This document shows, piece by piece, positions 35,562 through 45,545 of a stretch of DNA of 64,000 bases. This stretch comes from Streptomyces sp. Tu 3180. GTDB lineage: Bacteria > Actinomycetota > Actinomycetes > Streptomycetales > Streptomycetaceae. The stretch covers positions 2,688,501 to 2,752,500 of the forward strand of contig NZ_WOXS01000002.1 of the NCBI RefSeq assembly GCF_009852415.1, written 5' to 3'. The stretch's first letter is position 1, and every line of letters begins with the position of its first letter. Under the pieces are notes generated by a model. The model ran no database searches, was not told where the DNA came from, and was given only the letters and a program-made list of their open reading frames with translations. Made by a program: the position numbers and the translations under genes.

Positions 35562-36326
35562 TCAGCCTCCCTTCGGCGGGACGATCTGGAGGTGGACGGC
35601 CGTCATCACCATGTTGACGAAGAAGAGCAGGAGGAAGGTGATGACGACGGACTGGTTGACGGCGTCGCCGACGCCCTTGGGGCCGCCGCGCGGGTTGAGT
35701 CCCCGGTAGGCGGCGACGATGCCCGCGATGAAGCCGAAGACCAGCGCCTTGAGTTCGCTGACGTACAGGTCGGCCGGCTGGGCGAGGGCGGAGAAGCTGG
35801 ACAGGTAGGCGCCGGGGGTGCCGCCCTGGAGGACGACGTTGAAGAAGTAGCCGCCGAGGGTGCCGACGACGGAGACCAGGCCGTTGAGCAGGACGGCCAC
35901 GCCCATGGTGGCCAGCACCCGGGGCACGACCAGGCGCTGCACCGGCGAGACGCCCATGACCTCCATGGCGTCGAGTTCCTCGCGGATCGCGCGGGAGCCG
36001 AGGTCGGCGCAGATGGCGGAGCCGCCGGCGCCGGCGATCAGCAGGGCGACGATGAGCGGGCCGGCCTGCTGGACGACGGCGAGGACGCTGGCGCCGCCGG
36101 TGAACGACTGGGCGCCCAACTGCTGGGTGAGGGAGCCGACCTGGAGCGCGATGACGGCGCCGAAGGGGATGGAGACGAGGGCGGCGGGCAGGACGGTGAC
36201 GCCCGCGACGAACCAGAACTGCTCGACGAACTCGCGGAACTGGAAGGGTCTTCTGAAGACGGCGCGGCTCACCTCGGCGGCGAGCGCGAAGAGCCGGCCG
36301 GTCTGCCGCAGCGCTCCGGTGATCAT
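35562..36326 (-). CDS. yrbEA: YrbE/MlaE-family ABC permease (first)
   Basis: A 254-aa permease. SAICADLGSRAIREELDAMEVMGVSP contains the MlaE coupling motif, and RVLATMGVAVLLNGLVSVVGTLGGYF is one of several hydrophobic segments. Start ATG overlaps the MceG stop (36323-36326). Confidence 0.92.
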   Translation of the reverse strand: MITGALRQTGRLFALAAEVSRAVFRRPFQFREFVEQFWFVAGVTVLPAALVSIPFGAVIALQVGSLTQQLGAQSFTGGASVLAVVQQAGPLIVALLIAGAGGSAICADLGSRAIREELDAMEVMGVSPVQRLVVPRVLATMGVAVLLNGLVSVVGTLGGYFFNVVLQGGTPGAYLSSFSALAQPADLYVSELKALVFGFIAGIVAAYRGLNPRGGPKGVGDAVNQSVVITFLLLFFVNMVMTAVHLQIVPPKGG

Positions 36327-37327
36327 GCGCCGCTCCCGGCGGCGGGCATCGGCACGGTGGGTGCCCCGGCGCTCTTCGCGTAGGTCTCCCGGATGGCGGA
36401 GCGCGCGACGGGAGGCAACTGGTCGATCATGCCCATGACGCGCTCACGCCGCCGGGCGACGGCCCGGCGCGGCGGGAGGCCGGGCGAGGGCTCCAGCTGC
36501 GGGACGATCACCCGGGGCACGGCGGGGGCGGGGGCGCCCGCCTCGGCGGCGAGGGCGGCGGCGTCCTTCTCCTCGGACATCCCGATGGGCCCCTCGCGCC
36601 GGCCGCCGAGGAACTGCGCCACGACCGGCTCGTCACTGGTGAGCAGCACCTCGCGCGGCCCGAAGGTGACGAGCTCGCGCCGGAAGAGCATGCCCATGTT
36701 GTCGGGGACGGTGGCGGCGATGTCGAGGTTGTGGGTGACGATCAGCATCGTCGCGTCGATCTGCGCGTTCAGGTCGATCAGCAGCTGGGAGAGGTAGGCG
36801 GTGCGGACCGGGTCGAGCCCGGAGTCCGGTTCGTCGCAGAGGATGATCTGCGGGTCCAGCACGAGCGCGCGGGCCAGGCCGGCCCGCTTGCGCATGCCGC
36901 CGCTGATCTCCCCCGGGAGCTTGCCCTCCGCGCCCAGCAGCCCGACGACCTCGATCCGCTCCATGACGATGCGGCGGATCTCGGACTCCTTCTTGCGGGT
37001 GTGCTCGCGCAGCGGGAAGGCGATGTTGTCGAAGAGCGACATGGAGCCGAAAAGAGCGCCGTCCTGGAACATGAGCCCGAACAGTTTCCGGGTCTCGTAG
37101 ACATCCCTCTCCGGACTGTTCACCATGTCCACCCCGTCGATGAGGACACGGCCCTTCTCGGGTTTGAGCAGCCCTATGAGCGACTTCAGGAAAACGGTCT
37201 TCCCGGTGCCGGACGGCCCCAGCATCACGCTCACTTCTCCGGCGGGAAGGGTGAGTGTCACGTCCCGCCAGATGTTCTGCTTACCGAAGGACTTGGTCAG
37301 GCCCTCGACCACCACTTCGATTCCCAT
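36323..37327 (-). CDS. mceG: MceG/Mkl-type ATPase of the Mce importer
   Basis: A 334-aa ABC ATPase that powers lipid uptake. Walker A GPSGTGKT (37-44), signature ISGGMRKRAGLARAL and Walker B IILCDEPDSGLD are intact. The ~85-residue C-terminal extension, rich in Pro/Ala and basic residues and ending near a helix (ERVMGMIDQLPPVARSAIRETYA), is characteristic of MceG and implicated in stability or partner binding. Start ATG 37327 has a near-perfect ribosome site (GGAGGTGAT). First gene of the mce operon; in mycobacteria the gene is usually remote, here it leads the operon. Confidence 0.93.
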   Translation of the reverse strand: MGIEVVVEGLTKSFGKQNIWRDVTLTLPAGEVSVMLGPSGTGKTVFLKSLIGLLKPEKGRVLIDGVDMVNSPERDVYETRKLFGLMFQDGALFGSMSLFDNIAFPLREHTRKKESEIRRIVMERIEVVGLLGAEGKLPGEISGGMRKRAGLARALVLDPQIILCDEPDSGLDPVRTAYLSQLLIDLNAQIDATMLIVTHNLDIAATVPDNMGMLFRRELVTFGPREVLLTSDEPVVAQFLGGRREGPIGMSEEKDAAALAAEAGAPAPAVPRVIVPQLEPSPGLPPRRAVARRRERVMGMIDQLPPVARSAIRETYAKSAGAPTVPMPAAGSGA

Positions 37328-37436
37328 ATCACCTCCAGCGGACGCACGTCGGATATGCGCTGCGGGCGCACGTTAAGTCGGCGCGGAGCACGCTGACAAC
37401 GGGTGCGGCACCGGATTCCCGGCACCCCGCCGGAAC

Positions 37437-37488
37437 TTGTCACCGCGCAGACAACCTGCCGGGCCCGCACTTGTCTCCGGGGAGACAG
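37437..37488 (-). promoter_or_regulatory. Two copies of a TTGTC-N8-GACA dyad upstream of mceG
   Basis: TTGTC (37437-37441) with GACAA (37450-37454), and TTGTC (37471-37475) with GACAG (37484-37488), share the same 8-nt spacing and lie 34 bp apart (about three helical turns). The second is extended to TGTCTCC-GG-GGAGACA. They sit 110-160 nt upstream of mceG. A TetR-type regulator or similar is a plausible binder (inference). Confidence 0.6.
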
Positions 37489-37535
37489 GGCAGGGTCCCG
37501 CGACCCCGGGGGGCCTGGATCCGCGGGACCCTGCC
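37489..37535. terminator. 14-bp perfect hairpin in the mce / secreted-protein intergenic region
   Basis: GGCAGGGTCCCGCG (37489-37502) pairs with CGCGGGACCCTGCC (37522-37535) across 19 nt. It abuts the duplicated dyads. It could terminate read-through, act as an mRNA leader structure, or be part of the operator region. Confidence 0.55.
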
Positions 37536-38685
<1,150 letters not shown>

Positions 38686-38789
38686 GGCACCACCCGCTCG
38701 TGTCCGCCCGGCCGGCGTCCCCGGCCGGGCGGACGCGGACCGTCCGGCCGACTTCGGAACCCGCTTCCGAACGATGTGAAGGGAGCCGC

Positions 38790-40364
38790 ATGAGAGGCCA
38801 CCGCGCCGCCGCGCCGCGGGCGCCCCGCGTCCGCGCCGGGAGCGCGACGATCGGCGCGTTCGTCGTGCTCGCCGCCATGGTCCCGGCCGCCGCCTCCGCC
38901 GCGGTCACCCAGGAGGTCGACACCGCGCTCCCCTACGTCTGCGCGTTCCCCTCGGGGGAACGGCCGGCGACGGTACGGATCGCGGCGGCGTTCCCGGACC
39001 GGGCGGAGGCGGGCGAGGCGTTCTCGCCCTCCGGCGTCACCACCACCGTGGAACTGCCCGCCGAGGCGGTCGCGGACCTCACCGCGACCGGGGCCGCCAC
39101 CGCGCGGGCCGCGACCCGCCTCGGCGTCGACGTCGCCCAGGGCGCGGCCGGGGCCGCGGCGACGTGGCGGGGCAGCGCCGGGCCCGTCGCCCTTCCCGGC
39201 TCCGGGCCGCTGACGCTGACCTCCGCAGGAGACGTCCCCTCGGTGACCGGCCGGGGCCACGGCGACCTGACGTTCTCCGCCGGCGCCCTCGCCCTCGACC
39301 TGGAGCTCGGCACCGCGGACGGCACCGCCGCCGAGCCCGGTTCGCTGACCGTCGACTGCTCCCTGTCCGAGGACGCGCCGCACGAGGGGCTGCTGGCCAC
39401 CGTGCCGGTCGGACCGGAGGCGACGGAGCCGGGGGACGCGCCGGCCTCACCCGGGCCGTCCTCCGGGCCGTCCTCCGGTCCGCCCTCCGGGCCGCGGGAC
39501 GAACCGGAGGACCGGCAGGGGGACCGTGCGCCGGAGGTGACGCAGAGCGCGCCCGGCGGCGCCGCCGCGGACCGCGACGCGCCGCCGTGCCGCTACGACG
39601 ACGCGCACCCGTCCACCTCGGCGTCGCTGAACGCCTACGTCACCGGCTACACCAACGTGAAGAAGCTGAAGGGCGCCTCGCTCCTGCCCCTGTCCTGCGT
39701 GCTGATCGAACAGGGCCCCACGGACATCGAGTTCTTCCCGGACTTCACCGGGGGCCACCTCTCGCAGCACTCGGAGGGGACGCTCCGCCACCAGGGGCGC
39801 CCGCGGACCCCGCCCTTCGAGGCCACCTTCCTCACCTTCGGCTTCACCCCGACGAAGGCCACCATGGTGCTGGAGCAGACGGGCCCCATGACGATGGACG
39901 CCGCCGGCGAGACCTCGTTCGTCACCCTGTTCACCCGCCTGGAGACGCGCGTGCGGGTCCCGCTGGTCCTGCGGGTGACCGCGCTCGAGGTCAACGGGAC
40001 CCCCCTGGAGGTCGGGCCCGACTGCCGGACGGAAGGGCCCCTGCGCTCCCCCGAGCCCGAGCCCGGGAAGTACCCCGGCGACCACCTGGTGCTGTCCGGA
40101 AGCAGCACGCACCAGCCTCCCGACCAGCCCGTCGGCTACCTGCTGAGTTCCGGCGGCCCGCTGACCGGCGAAGCGGCCATCCCGGCCTTCACCGGCTGCG
40201 GTGCCGGCGGCGAGGACCTCGACCGTCTCCTCACCGCCTCCGTCTCCGGCCCCGGCAACCACGTCAGGCAGATCCAGGGCCAGACGTGCGCGGTGCAGGT
40301 CTACAACGAGAACGAGTGCACCGAGGACCTGCAGCCCCGCGACATCCCCGTCCCCGAGCGCTGA
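38790..40364 (+). CDS. Secreted DUF6801-containing protein
   Basis: A 524-aa protein. After a signal sequence (GSATIGAFVVLAAMVPAAASA) comes a ~170-aa domain starting LPYVCAFPSGERPATVRIAAAFP, resembling DUF6801. Next is a Pro/Ser/Gly/Asp linker, and then a second domain with YDDAHPSTSASLNAYVTGYTNVKKLKGAS, a beta-rich region and several cysteines. No enzymatic motif. ATG 38790 follows AAGGGAG; codons upstream in the frame are intergenic. Tandem with the preceding and following secreted-protein genes. Confidence 0.75.
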   Translation: MRGHRAAAPRAPRVRAGSATIGAFVVLAAMVPAAASAAVTQEVDTALPYVCAFPSGERPATVRIAAAFPDRAEAGEAFSPSGVTTTVELPAEAVADLTATGAATARAATRLGVDVAQGAAGAAATWRGSAGPVALPGSGPLTLTSAGDVPSVTGRGHGDLTFSAGALALDLELGTADGTAAEPGSLTVDCSLSEDAPHEGLLATVPVGPEATEPGDAPASPGPSSGPSSGPPSGPRDEPEDRQGDRAPEVTQSAPGGAAADRDAPPCRYDDAHPSTSASLNAYVTGYTNVKKLKGASLLPLSCVLIEQGPTDIEFFPDFTGGHLSQHSEGTLRHQGRPRTPPFEATFLTFGFTPTKATMVLEQTGPMTMDAAGETSFVTLFTRLETRVRVPLVLRVTALEVNGTPLEVGPDCRTEGPLRSPEPEPGKYPGDHLVLSGSSTHQPPDQPVGYLLSSGGPLTGEAAIPAFTGCGAGGEDLDRLLTASVSGPGNHVRQIQGQTCAVQVYNENECTEDLQPRDIPVPER

Positions 40365-40395
40365 GCCGCCCCCACCCCAACGGAAGGCCACCACC

Positions 40396-41337
40396 ATGCC
40401 CCCGCTCTCCACCCGCACCGGACTCGCCGTCGTCTCCGCGCTGACCGCGCTCGGCGCCCTCGCCCTCCCGGGCACCGCGACCGCCGCCGAACCCGCCCTG
40501 AACGGCGAGTGGGCCCCCTTCACCCGCTGCCCCGTCGACGCCCCGGCGATGCTGGCCGCCGACGGCGTCGACAGGACCCCGCAGTGCGTGGTCTCCACCT
40601 CCGCCCGCGGCTCCGTCAAGCTGGGCAGGACCACCGTGGTCACGGGGAGGACGAACCTCCAGATCGGCGTGGTGCAGAACGCCGACGGCACCAGCAGCGT
40701 CGTCGCCCCGCCCTCCGGCGCGCTCGTCGCCGACCCCGCCACCGTGCCCGGCGGTCTGCTCGGCCTGATGTGCCCGAGTGACATACCGGTGATCACGGGC
40801 ATCTGCAGGACGCTCGAGAACTCCGGCCTCAACAGGATCACCGCCACCATGGAGTCCGTCGGCGCGCCCTACGCCTTCGACCAGACCGCGGGCGTCCTCA
40901 CGGACCTGCCCATCGTCGCCCTGCCGGTCCGCATCCACCTGGAGAACCCGCTCCTGGGCGACAAGTGCTACATCGGGTCGGCCGCCGACCCGATCGTGCT
41001 GCGCCCGAGGAACCTGAACTACCCCGAGGCCGGGCTGAGCTTCTTCCGGGGCGACGGCACCCCCGACGAGGCCGGCGAGATGAGCCGGATCGACCTCACC
41101 GGCGCCACCCAGAACGACAGCACCTTCGCCGTTCCCGGAGCCACCGGCTGCGGCCTGAACGTCGGCCTGATCAACGCCGCGGTCAACGCGAAGACCGGCC
41201 TGCCCTCCGCCTCCGGGAACAACAGCCTCACCCTCGACGACACCCGGACCCGCCTCACCGGCCTCAACGCGCCCGGCACCGTCGTCCCCGACGCAGGCAG
41301 GATCCTGGCGGAGAACTGGCACTCCGCCGTCCGGTGA
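40396..41337 (+). CDS. Secreted protein, unknown function (mce-linked)
   Basis: A 313-aa protein with a Sec signal (GLAVVSALTALGALALPGTATAA). The mature sequence starts LNGEWAPFTRCPVDAPAML and is beta-rich with about six cysteines, likely in disulfides. No known motif is seen. ATG 40396 follows CGGAAGG and lies 31 nt after the DUF6801 gene, so the two are probably co-transcribed. Confidence 0.72.
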   Translation: MPPLSTRTGLAVVSALTALGALALPGTATAAEPALNGEWAPFTRCPVDAPAMLAADGVDRTPQCVVSTSARGSVKLGRTTVVTGRTNLQIGVVQNADGTSSVVAPPSGALVADPATVPGGLLGLMCPSDIPVITGICRTLENSGLNRITATMESVGAPYAFDQTAGVLTDLPIVALPVRIHLENPLLGDKCYIGSAADPIVLRPRNLNYPEAGLSFFRGDGTPDEAGEMSRIDLTGATQNDSTFAVPGATGCGLNVGLINAAVNAKTGLPSASGNNSLTLDDTRTRLTGLNAPGTVVPDAGRILAENWHSAVR

Positions 41338-41558
41338 CGGTCACGGGGGCCGGCGACGCACAGGCGCCCCGGTGGCCGTCTCCCGTTCCCGTGAAGCGGT
41401 TTCTTCCCAAGTGGTGTACAGCACAACGAAGTTGATTTACCTTCAGCTTCCAGACCGGTGTGCACCTGGTGGGCCGGCCCAGGTTCCGTCCGCCGTCCGG
41501 CGGGAGCGGCGCCCGGCCGGCCGCCCCGCCGGACATGTCGGAGAGCAAGGGATCGCTC

Positions 41559-42770
41559 ATGCCCTCAATCGCACGCCCTTCGGTGCTCGGTGAACCGCTC
41601 GAACCCCTCCCCAGGAAGTTCGCGGCCTTCATGCGGCCGGAGCTGCCGGGGCTGCTGAACGAGATACGGACCGAGGTCACCCGCGCCTACCCGGTCTACG
41701 GCCGGCTGCTCAACGGTCCGGACGGGGACGCGATCCGCCAAGGCGTCGAGCAGGCGCTGACCGCGTTCGTGGACCGGGTGGCCGACCCCGGCAGGAACTC
41801 GGAGCTGCGGGACGAACTGCTGCGCAGGTTCGGCCGGGTGGAGGCCTACGAGGGCCGCGACCTGGAGGTCCTGCAGGGCGCCTACCGGCTCGGCGCCCGC
41901 ATCGCGCTGCGCCGGGCCAAGACGCTGGGACGGCAGCACAGCCTCTCCCCCACGCTCGTCCTCGCCTTCGCCGACGCCCTCTTCGCGTACGTCGAGGAAC
42001 TGGAGGCGATCACCCGCGAGGGGTACGTGGAGGTGCGGGAGCGGGCCGCGTCCGAGGTGTCCGCGTTACGAAGACAGTTACTGCACCTCCTCCTGGCCGC
42101 GTCGCCGCTGCCCCAGACCACCGTCTCCGAGCTGTGCAAGGCCGCCGCCTGGGAGCTGCCCCGCACGTGCTCCCTCGTCGCCCTCCGCCCCCCGGTGCCG
42201 GAGCACATCCAGGCGGGGCTCGACGGCGACGTCCTCGCCGACCTCGACATCCCCCAGCCGCACCTGCTCGTCCCCGGGGACCTCACCCCGCAACGCCTCG
42301 ACATGCTCGCCACGGCCCTGGCCGGCACCCGTGCCGCGGTGGGCCTGACCGTGCCGGTCGCGCAGGCCGCCGACTCCGTCCGCTGGGCACGCCGGGTGCT
42401 CCAGTTCGTCGACGACGGTGTCGTGCCCGACGCCCCGCTGGTCCGCTGCGAGGACCACCTGACGACCCTGTGGCTGCTGTCCGACCCCGCCCTCGTCGGC
42501 CATCTCGCGGCCCGTGAGCTGGCCCCGCTCGACGGGCTGCCCGCCAAGCGGCGCGACCGGCTCGTCGAGACCCTCCGGGTCCACGTCTCCACCCGGGCGC
42601 CCGCCGAGCAGGTCGGCGAGATGCTGGGCGTGCACGCCCAGACCGTCCGCTACCGCCTGCGGACCCTGGACACCTTCCTGGGCGACCGGCTCACCGACCC
42701 CGACCACCGCTTCGCCCTCGAGGTGGCGCTGCGCTCGCTCCACCTGCGGGGCCACGACGGCGCGGAGTGA
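41559..42770 (+). CDS. PucR-family transcriptional regulator
   Basis: A 403-aa regulator. The C-terminal helix-turn-helix RAPAEQVGEMLGVHAQTVRYRLRTL is the PucR signature; the N-terminal part (about 1-160) is helical and resembles RsbT-type sensor domains of the family. ATG 41559 is chosen because AAGGGA is spaced 7 nt from it; an in-frame ATG at 41535 lacks a site. The 220-bp gap before it holds no gene. FasR, upstream of fabD, belongs to the same family; this gene's position after three mce-linked secreted proteins suggests it may control lipid-related genes (inference). Confidence 0.85.
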   Translation: MPSIARPSVLGEPLEPLPRKFAAFMRPELPGLLNEIRTEVTRAYPVYGRLLNGPDGDAIRQGVEQALTAFVDRVADPGRNSELRDELLRRFGRVEAYEGRDLEVLQGAYRLGARIALRRAKTLGRQHSLSPTLVLAFADALFAYVEELEAITREGYVEVRERAASEVSALRRQLLHLLLAASPLPQTTVSELCKAAAWELPRTCSLVALRPPVPEHIQAGLDGDVLADLDIPQPHLLVPGDLTPQRLDMLATALAGTRAAVGLTVPVAQAADSVRWARRVLQFVDDGVVPDAPLVRCEDHLTTLWLLSDPALVGHLAARELAPLDGLPAKRRDRLVETLRVHVSTRAPAEQVGEMLGVHAQTVRYRLRTLDTFLGDRLTDPDHRFALEVALRSLHLRGHDGAE

Positions 42771-42778
42771 CCCCGCGA

Positions 42779-42811
42779 CCGGCGTGAGGCCGCACACGGG
42801 CCTCACGCCGG
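42779..42811. terminator. Bidirectional terminator between PucR and GH43 genes
   Basis: CCGGCGTGAGGCC (42779-42791) and GGCCTCACGCCGG (42799-42811) form a perfect 13-bp stem with a 7-nt loop between convergent genes. Beyond it, GCGGACCCCGTACGG is directly repeated (about 42818 and 42840). Confidence 0.88.
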
Positions 42812-42857
42812 CCTCACGCGGACCCCGTACGGGTCTCGCGCGGACCCCGTACGGACC

Positions 42858-44291
42858 TCACACCGGGTTGATCCGCCACTGCTGGCAGGCGTTGTTCAGC
42901 CAGGTCCACTGCCGCACGTCGGCCGAGTCCGCGGTGGAGCAGTCGGCGACGTCGGCGACCTTGCCGGTGGCCCGGTTGACGATCCGGACGTGACCGCCGT
43001 CGGTGGCCGCGAACCGGAACCGCTGGCAGGTGTTGTCCAGCCACGACCACTGCCTGAGGCCGGCCCCGTCGGCGGAGGAGCAGTTCTCGGTGTCCAGCAC
43101 CTTGCCGGTGGCGACGTTGACGAGCCGGTGCGCGTCGTCGCCGAGGTCCTCCAGCCGCCACCGCTGGTTGGCGCCGCCGTTGCAGGAGTACTGCCGCACG
43201 TCGGCCCCGTCGGCGGACGAACTCCCCGCCACGTCCAGGCACTTCCCGCTGTTGCGGTTGGTGAGGGTGTACGTGGTGGAGGCGGTGGACGGCTCCCCCG
43301 AGGGCCCGGCCCGGCTCGCCCCGAGCCGCACGGGTGTGCCGAAGCCCGGTGAGCCGTCCGCGTTCCAGGTGAACTTCTGCGCCCGTGCGGTGCGCCCGTT
43401 GTCGCAGCCGTCGGAGGCGGAGTCGTTGGCGTGGTAGACGATCCAGCTCTCCCGGCCGTCCGGCGAGGTGAAGAACCCGTTGTGGCCGGGTCCGTAGACG
43501 CCGTCGCCGTCACTGCGCTGGAAGACCGGTGCGGACTTCTTGGTCCAGGAGGACGCGGAGGCCGGGTCGGAGCCGGTCAGGGTGAGCTGCCCGAGCTTGT
43601 AGTCGGGGGTCCAGCAGCCGCTGGCGGAGTAGACGAGGAAGGTCCGTCCGCCCCGCTGGAGGATCTCCGGCCCCTCGTTGACGGCCGCGCCCTGGCGCTC
43701 CCAGTCGTACGTGGGCGTGGAGACGGTGGAGAAGGAGGAGGCGACCGTGTACGGGTTGGACATCCGGGCGGCGACGATGTTCTGGGTCCCGTGGTGCGTG
43801 CTGCCGAAGAGGTACAGCTGCCCGTTGACGGCGGCGACGGTCGGGTCCAGCATCCAGGAGGAGTTGAGCCGCCCCTTGTAGGTGTACGGGCCCATGGGGT
43901 CGGAGCCGGCGCTCTCCAGCACGTGGCTGCGCTGGGTGGGGTTGTAGTCGGGGACGTCCTGCCCGGCGACGTAGTACAGGTACCAGCGGCCGTTGAGGTG
44001 GTGCAGCTCGGGCGCCCAGATGTTGCAGCACCGGGAGGCCGCGTCGCCCTGCCACACCTGCACGCTGGGGGCGGTGGCGAGTCCGGCGAGGGTGGACGAC
44101 CTGCGGAGGGTGATGACGTCGGTCCAGGACGTGGAGACCAGGTGGTAGTTCCCGTCGTGGTGGACGATCCAGGGGTCGGCGCCCTTCTGCGCCTTGACGG
44201 GGTTGCCGAACGGGGCCGCCTGCGCGGACGGCTGCCCCAGCGGGAGGGCGAGCAGCAGCGCGGCCAGCAGGGTCAGTAGGCGACGGGCCAT
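42858..44291 (-). CDS. Secreted GH43 arabinofuranosidase with C-terminal CBM13 (ricin-type) domain
   Basis: A 477-aa protein with a Sec signal (RRLLTLLAALLLALPLGQPSAQA). GH43 five-blade residues: catalytic base D in GADPWIVHH, pKa-modulating D in SWMLDPTVAAV and general acid E in VNEGPEILQRGG. The sequence fits exo-arabinofuranosidases acting on arabinan side groups or ends. The last ~130 residues are a CBM13 trefoil with QRWRLEDL, QRFRFAAT and QQWRINPV repeats for carbohydrate binding. Start ATG 44291 follows GGAG and overlaps the upstream GH43 gene by 19 bp. Confidence 0.88.
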   Translation of the reverse strand: MARRLLTLLAALLLALPLGQPSAQAAPFGNPVKAQKGADPWIVHHDGNYHLVSTSWTDVITLRRSSTLAGLATAPSVQVWQGDAASRCCNIWAPELHHLNGRWYLYYVAGQDVPDYNPTQRSHVLESAGSDPMGPYTYKGRLNSSWMLDPTVAAVNGQLYLFGSTHHGTQNIVAARMSNPYTVASSFSTVSTPTYDWERQGAAVNEGPEILQRGGRTFLVYSASGCWTPDYKLGQLTLTGSDPASASSWTKKSAPVFQRSDGDGVYGPGHNGFFTSPDGRESWIVYHANDSASDGCDNGRTARAQKFTWNADGSPGFGTPVRLGASRAGPSGEPSTASTTYTLTNRNSGKCLDVAGSSSADGADVRQYSCNGGANQRWRLEDLGDDAHRLVNVATGKVLDTENCSSADGAGLRQWSWLDNTCQRFRFAATDGGHVRIVNRATGKVADVADCSTADSADVRQWTWLNNACQQWRINPV

Positions 44292-45250
44292 CCGCTGCTC
44301 CAGTTCAGGAGGTTGATGCCGAGCTTGGGGGTGCCGTTGTCGTTGCCGTCGTAGTAGTGGTAGACGATCAGGTCCCCGTCGACGTCGCTCATGATCGACT
44401 GACCGCCGGGGCCGATGACGCTGCCGTGCGACTCGAGCACGGGCGTCCCGCCGTTGTTCGTCATCGGGACGCCGTTCTTGTCGCGGTACGGCCCGGTGAC
44501 GCCGGTGGCGCGGCCGACCTTGACCTTGTAGGTCGAGCCGGTGCCGGCGCAGCAGGTGTCGTAGGAGGCGAAGAGGTAGTAGTAGCCGCCCCGCTTGACG
44601 ACGAACGGCGCCTCCACGGCCTTGGTCCCGGTGGGGCGGGAGGCGAGGGAGTAGCGGGTGGTGTCGGAGGAGAGCTGCTTCCCGGTGGACGGGTTGATCC
44701 GGATCATCTTGATCCCGGTCCACCAGCTGCCGAAGGACAGCCACCACTTGCCGTCGTCGTCGACGAAGAGGCTGGGGTCGATGGCGTTGTAGTCGCTGGA
44801 GGAGTTCGACGTGTAGACGATGCCGTAGTCGCTCCAGCTGCCCGGCTGCCCGGTCGTCGAGCCGGCCAGCCCGATGGCCGAGGTGTTCGAGCCGAACGAC
44901 GAGACGGAGTAGTACATCAGGTACTTGCCGCCGTGGTACGAGATGTCCGGCGCCCAGGCCTCCGGCACGGAGGAGTAGGTGCGCCACCAGCTCGGGCGCG
45001 AGGAGAACGCGTCCGCGCCGGCGGAGAAGGCGGTGCGGTCGGTGGAGGTCTTGTTGCTGATCCCGCCGCCGGTGGCGTAGAGCAGGTACCGCCCGGAGGA
45101 CGTCCGGATCATCGACGGGTCGTGCGTGACGACGGACCCGGTGACGCGGCCCGGGTCGGGGTACGCCGAGGCGGTGGTCGGCACGAGCGCCAGGAGGGCG
45201 GCGGCGGGGACGGCGAGCAGGGCGGTGCGTCTGCGCAGGGTGCGGCTCAT
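44273..45250 (-). CDS. Secreted GH43 endo-1,5-alpha-L-arabinanase
   Basis: A 325-aa protein with a Sec signal (RRRTALLAVPAAALLALVPTTASA). GH43 residues: base D in VTHDPSMIRTSSGRYL, D in YNAIDPSLFVDDDGKWW and acid E in AVEAPFVVKRGGYYYLF. The short single-domain form and WAPDISYHGGKYLMYYSVSSFG match arabinan endo-hydrolases, which release arabino-oligosaccharides. Start ATG 45250 follows AAGGAG. Transcribed with the exo-acting GH43 gene from a promoter carrying the shared 35-bp operator. Confidence 0.9.
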   Translation of the reverse strand: MSRTLRRRTALLAVPAAALLALVPTTASAYPDPGRVTGSVVTHDPSMIRTSSGRYLLYATGGGISNKTSTDRTAFSAGADAFSSRPSWWRTYSSVPEAWAPDISYHGGKYLMYYSVSSFGSNTSAIGLAGSTTGQPGSWSDYGIVYTSNSSSDYNAIDPSLFVDDDGKWWLSFGSWWTGIKMIRINPSTGKQLSSDTTRYSLASRPTGTKAVEAPFVVKRGGYYYLFASYDTCCAGTGSTYKVKVGRATGVTGPYRDKNGVPMTNNGGTPVLESHGSVIGPGGQSIMSDVDGDLIVYHYYDGNDNGTPKLGINLLNWSSGWPVAY

Positions 45251-45280
45251 GCGGCTTCTCCTTGCGGTGGGGTACGTCTG

Positions 45281-45346
45281 GTTCGACACTTCGAACAACG
45301 ATCGCAAGTTCGAACGGAACGTAGAATCGAACCCCTTGCGCGTCAA
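45281..45346 (-). promoter_or_regulatory. Promoter and 35-bp operator of the GH43 pair
   Basis: On the minus strand, TTGACG (45346-45341), 17 bp, TACGTT (45323-45318). Two nt later begins a 35-bp operator (45315-45281): GTTCGAA-N12-GTTCGAA followed by GTGTCGAAC, in which GTTCG-N6-CGAAC is an inverted repeat. The same layout occurs at 57046-57112. The position over the transcription start implies repression. Confidence 0.75.
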
Positions 45347-45397
45347 CAGCCCGGACGGCACCGGCACCCCACGGCCGGCAACCGCCCCCTCGCCCGC

Positions 45398-45545
45398 CCC
45401 GCCTCCGTGCTCGTTCCGCAGACGCAGCCGGAGCAGGTCCACGCCGCGGTCGCCGCCGTCGGGGGTGCGGACGACGGTGTGGATGTGCCGCCGCGCGGGC
45501 GTCCCGCCCATGCCTCCGGGGCCGCCCCCGCCGTCCCCGTCCTGG
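45398..45545 (-). pseudogene. Remnant of the C-terminal end of a DUF3500 gene
   Basis: A minus-strand reading frame contains RRHIHTVVRTPDGGDRGVDLL, which resembles the C-terminal end of DUF3500 proteins (H-x-H-x3-R-x-P-x-G-x-D), preceded by a Gly/Pro linker. No start or ribosome site is present. A matching N-terminal piece lies at 47136-47455 in the same orientation. From 45546 to 45871 nothing recognisable is seen. Confidence 0.5.
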
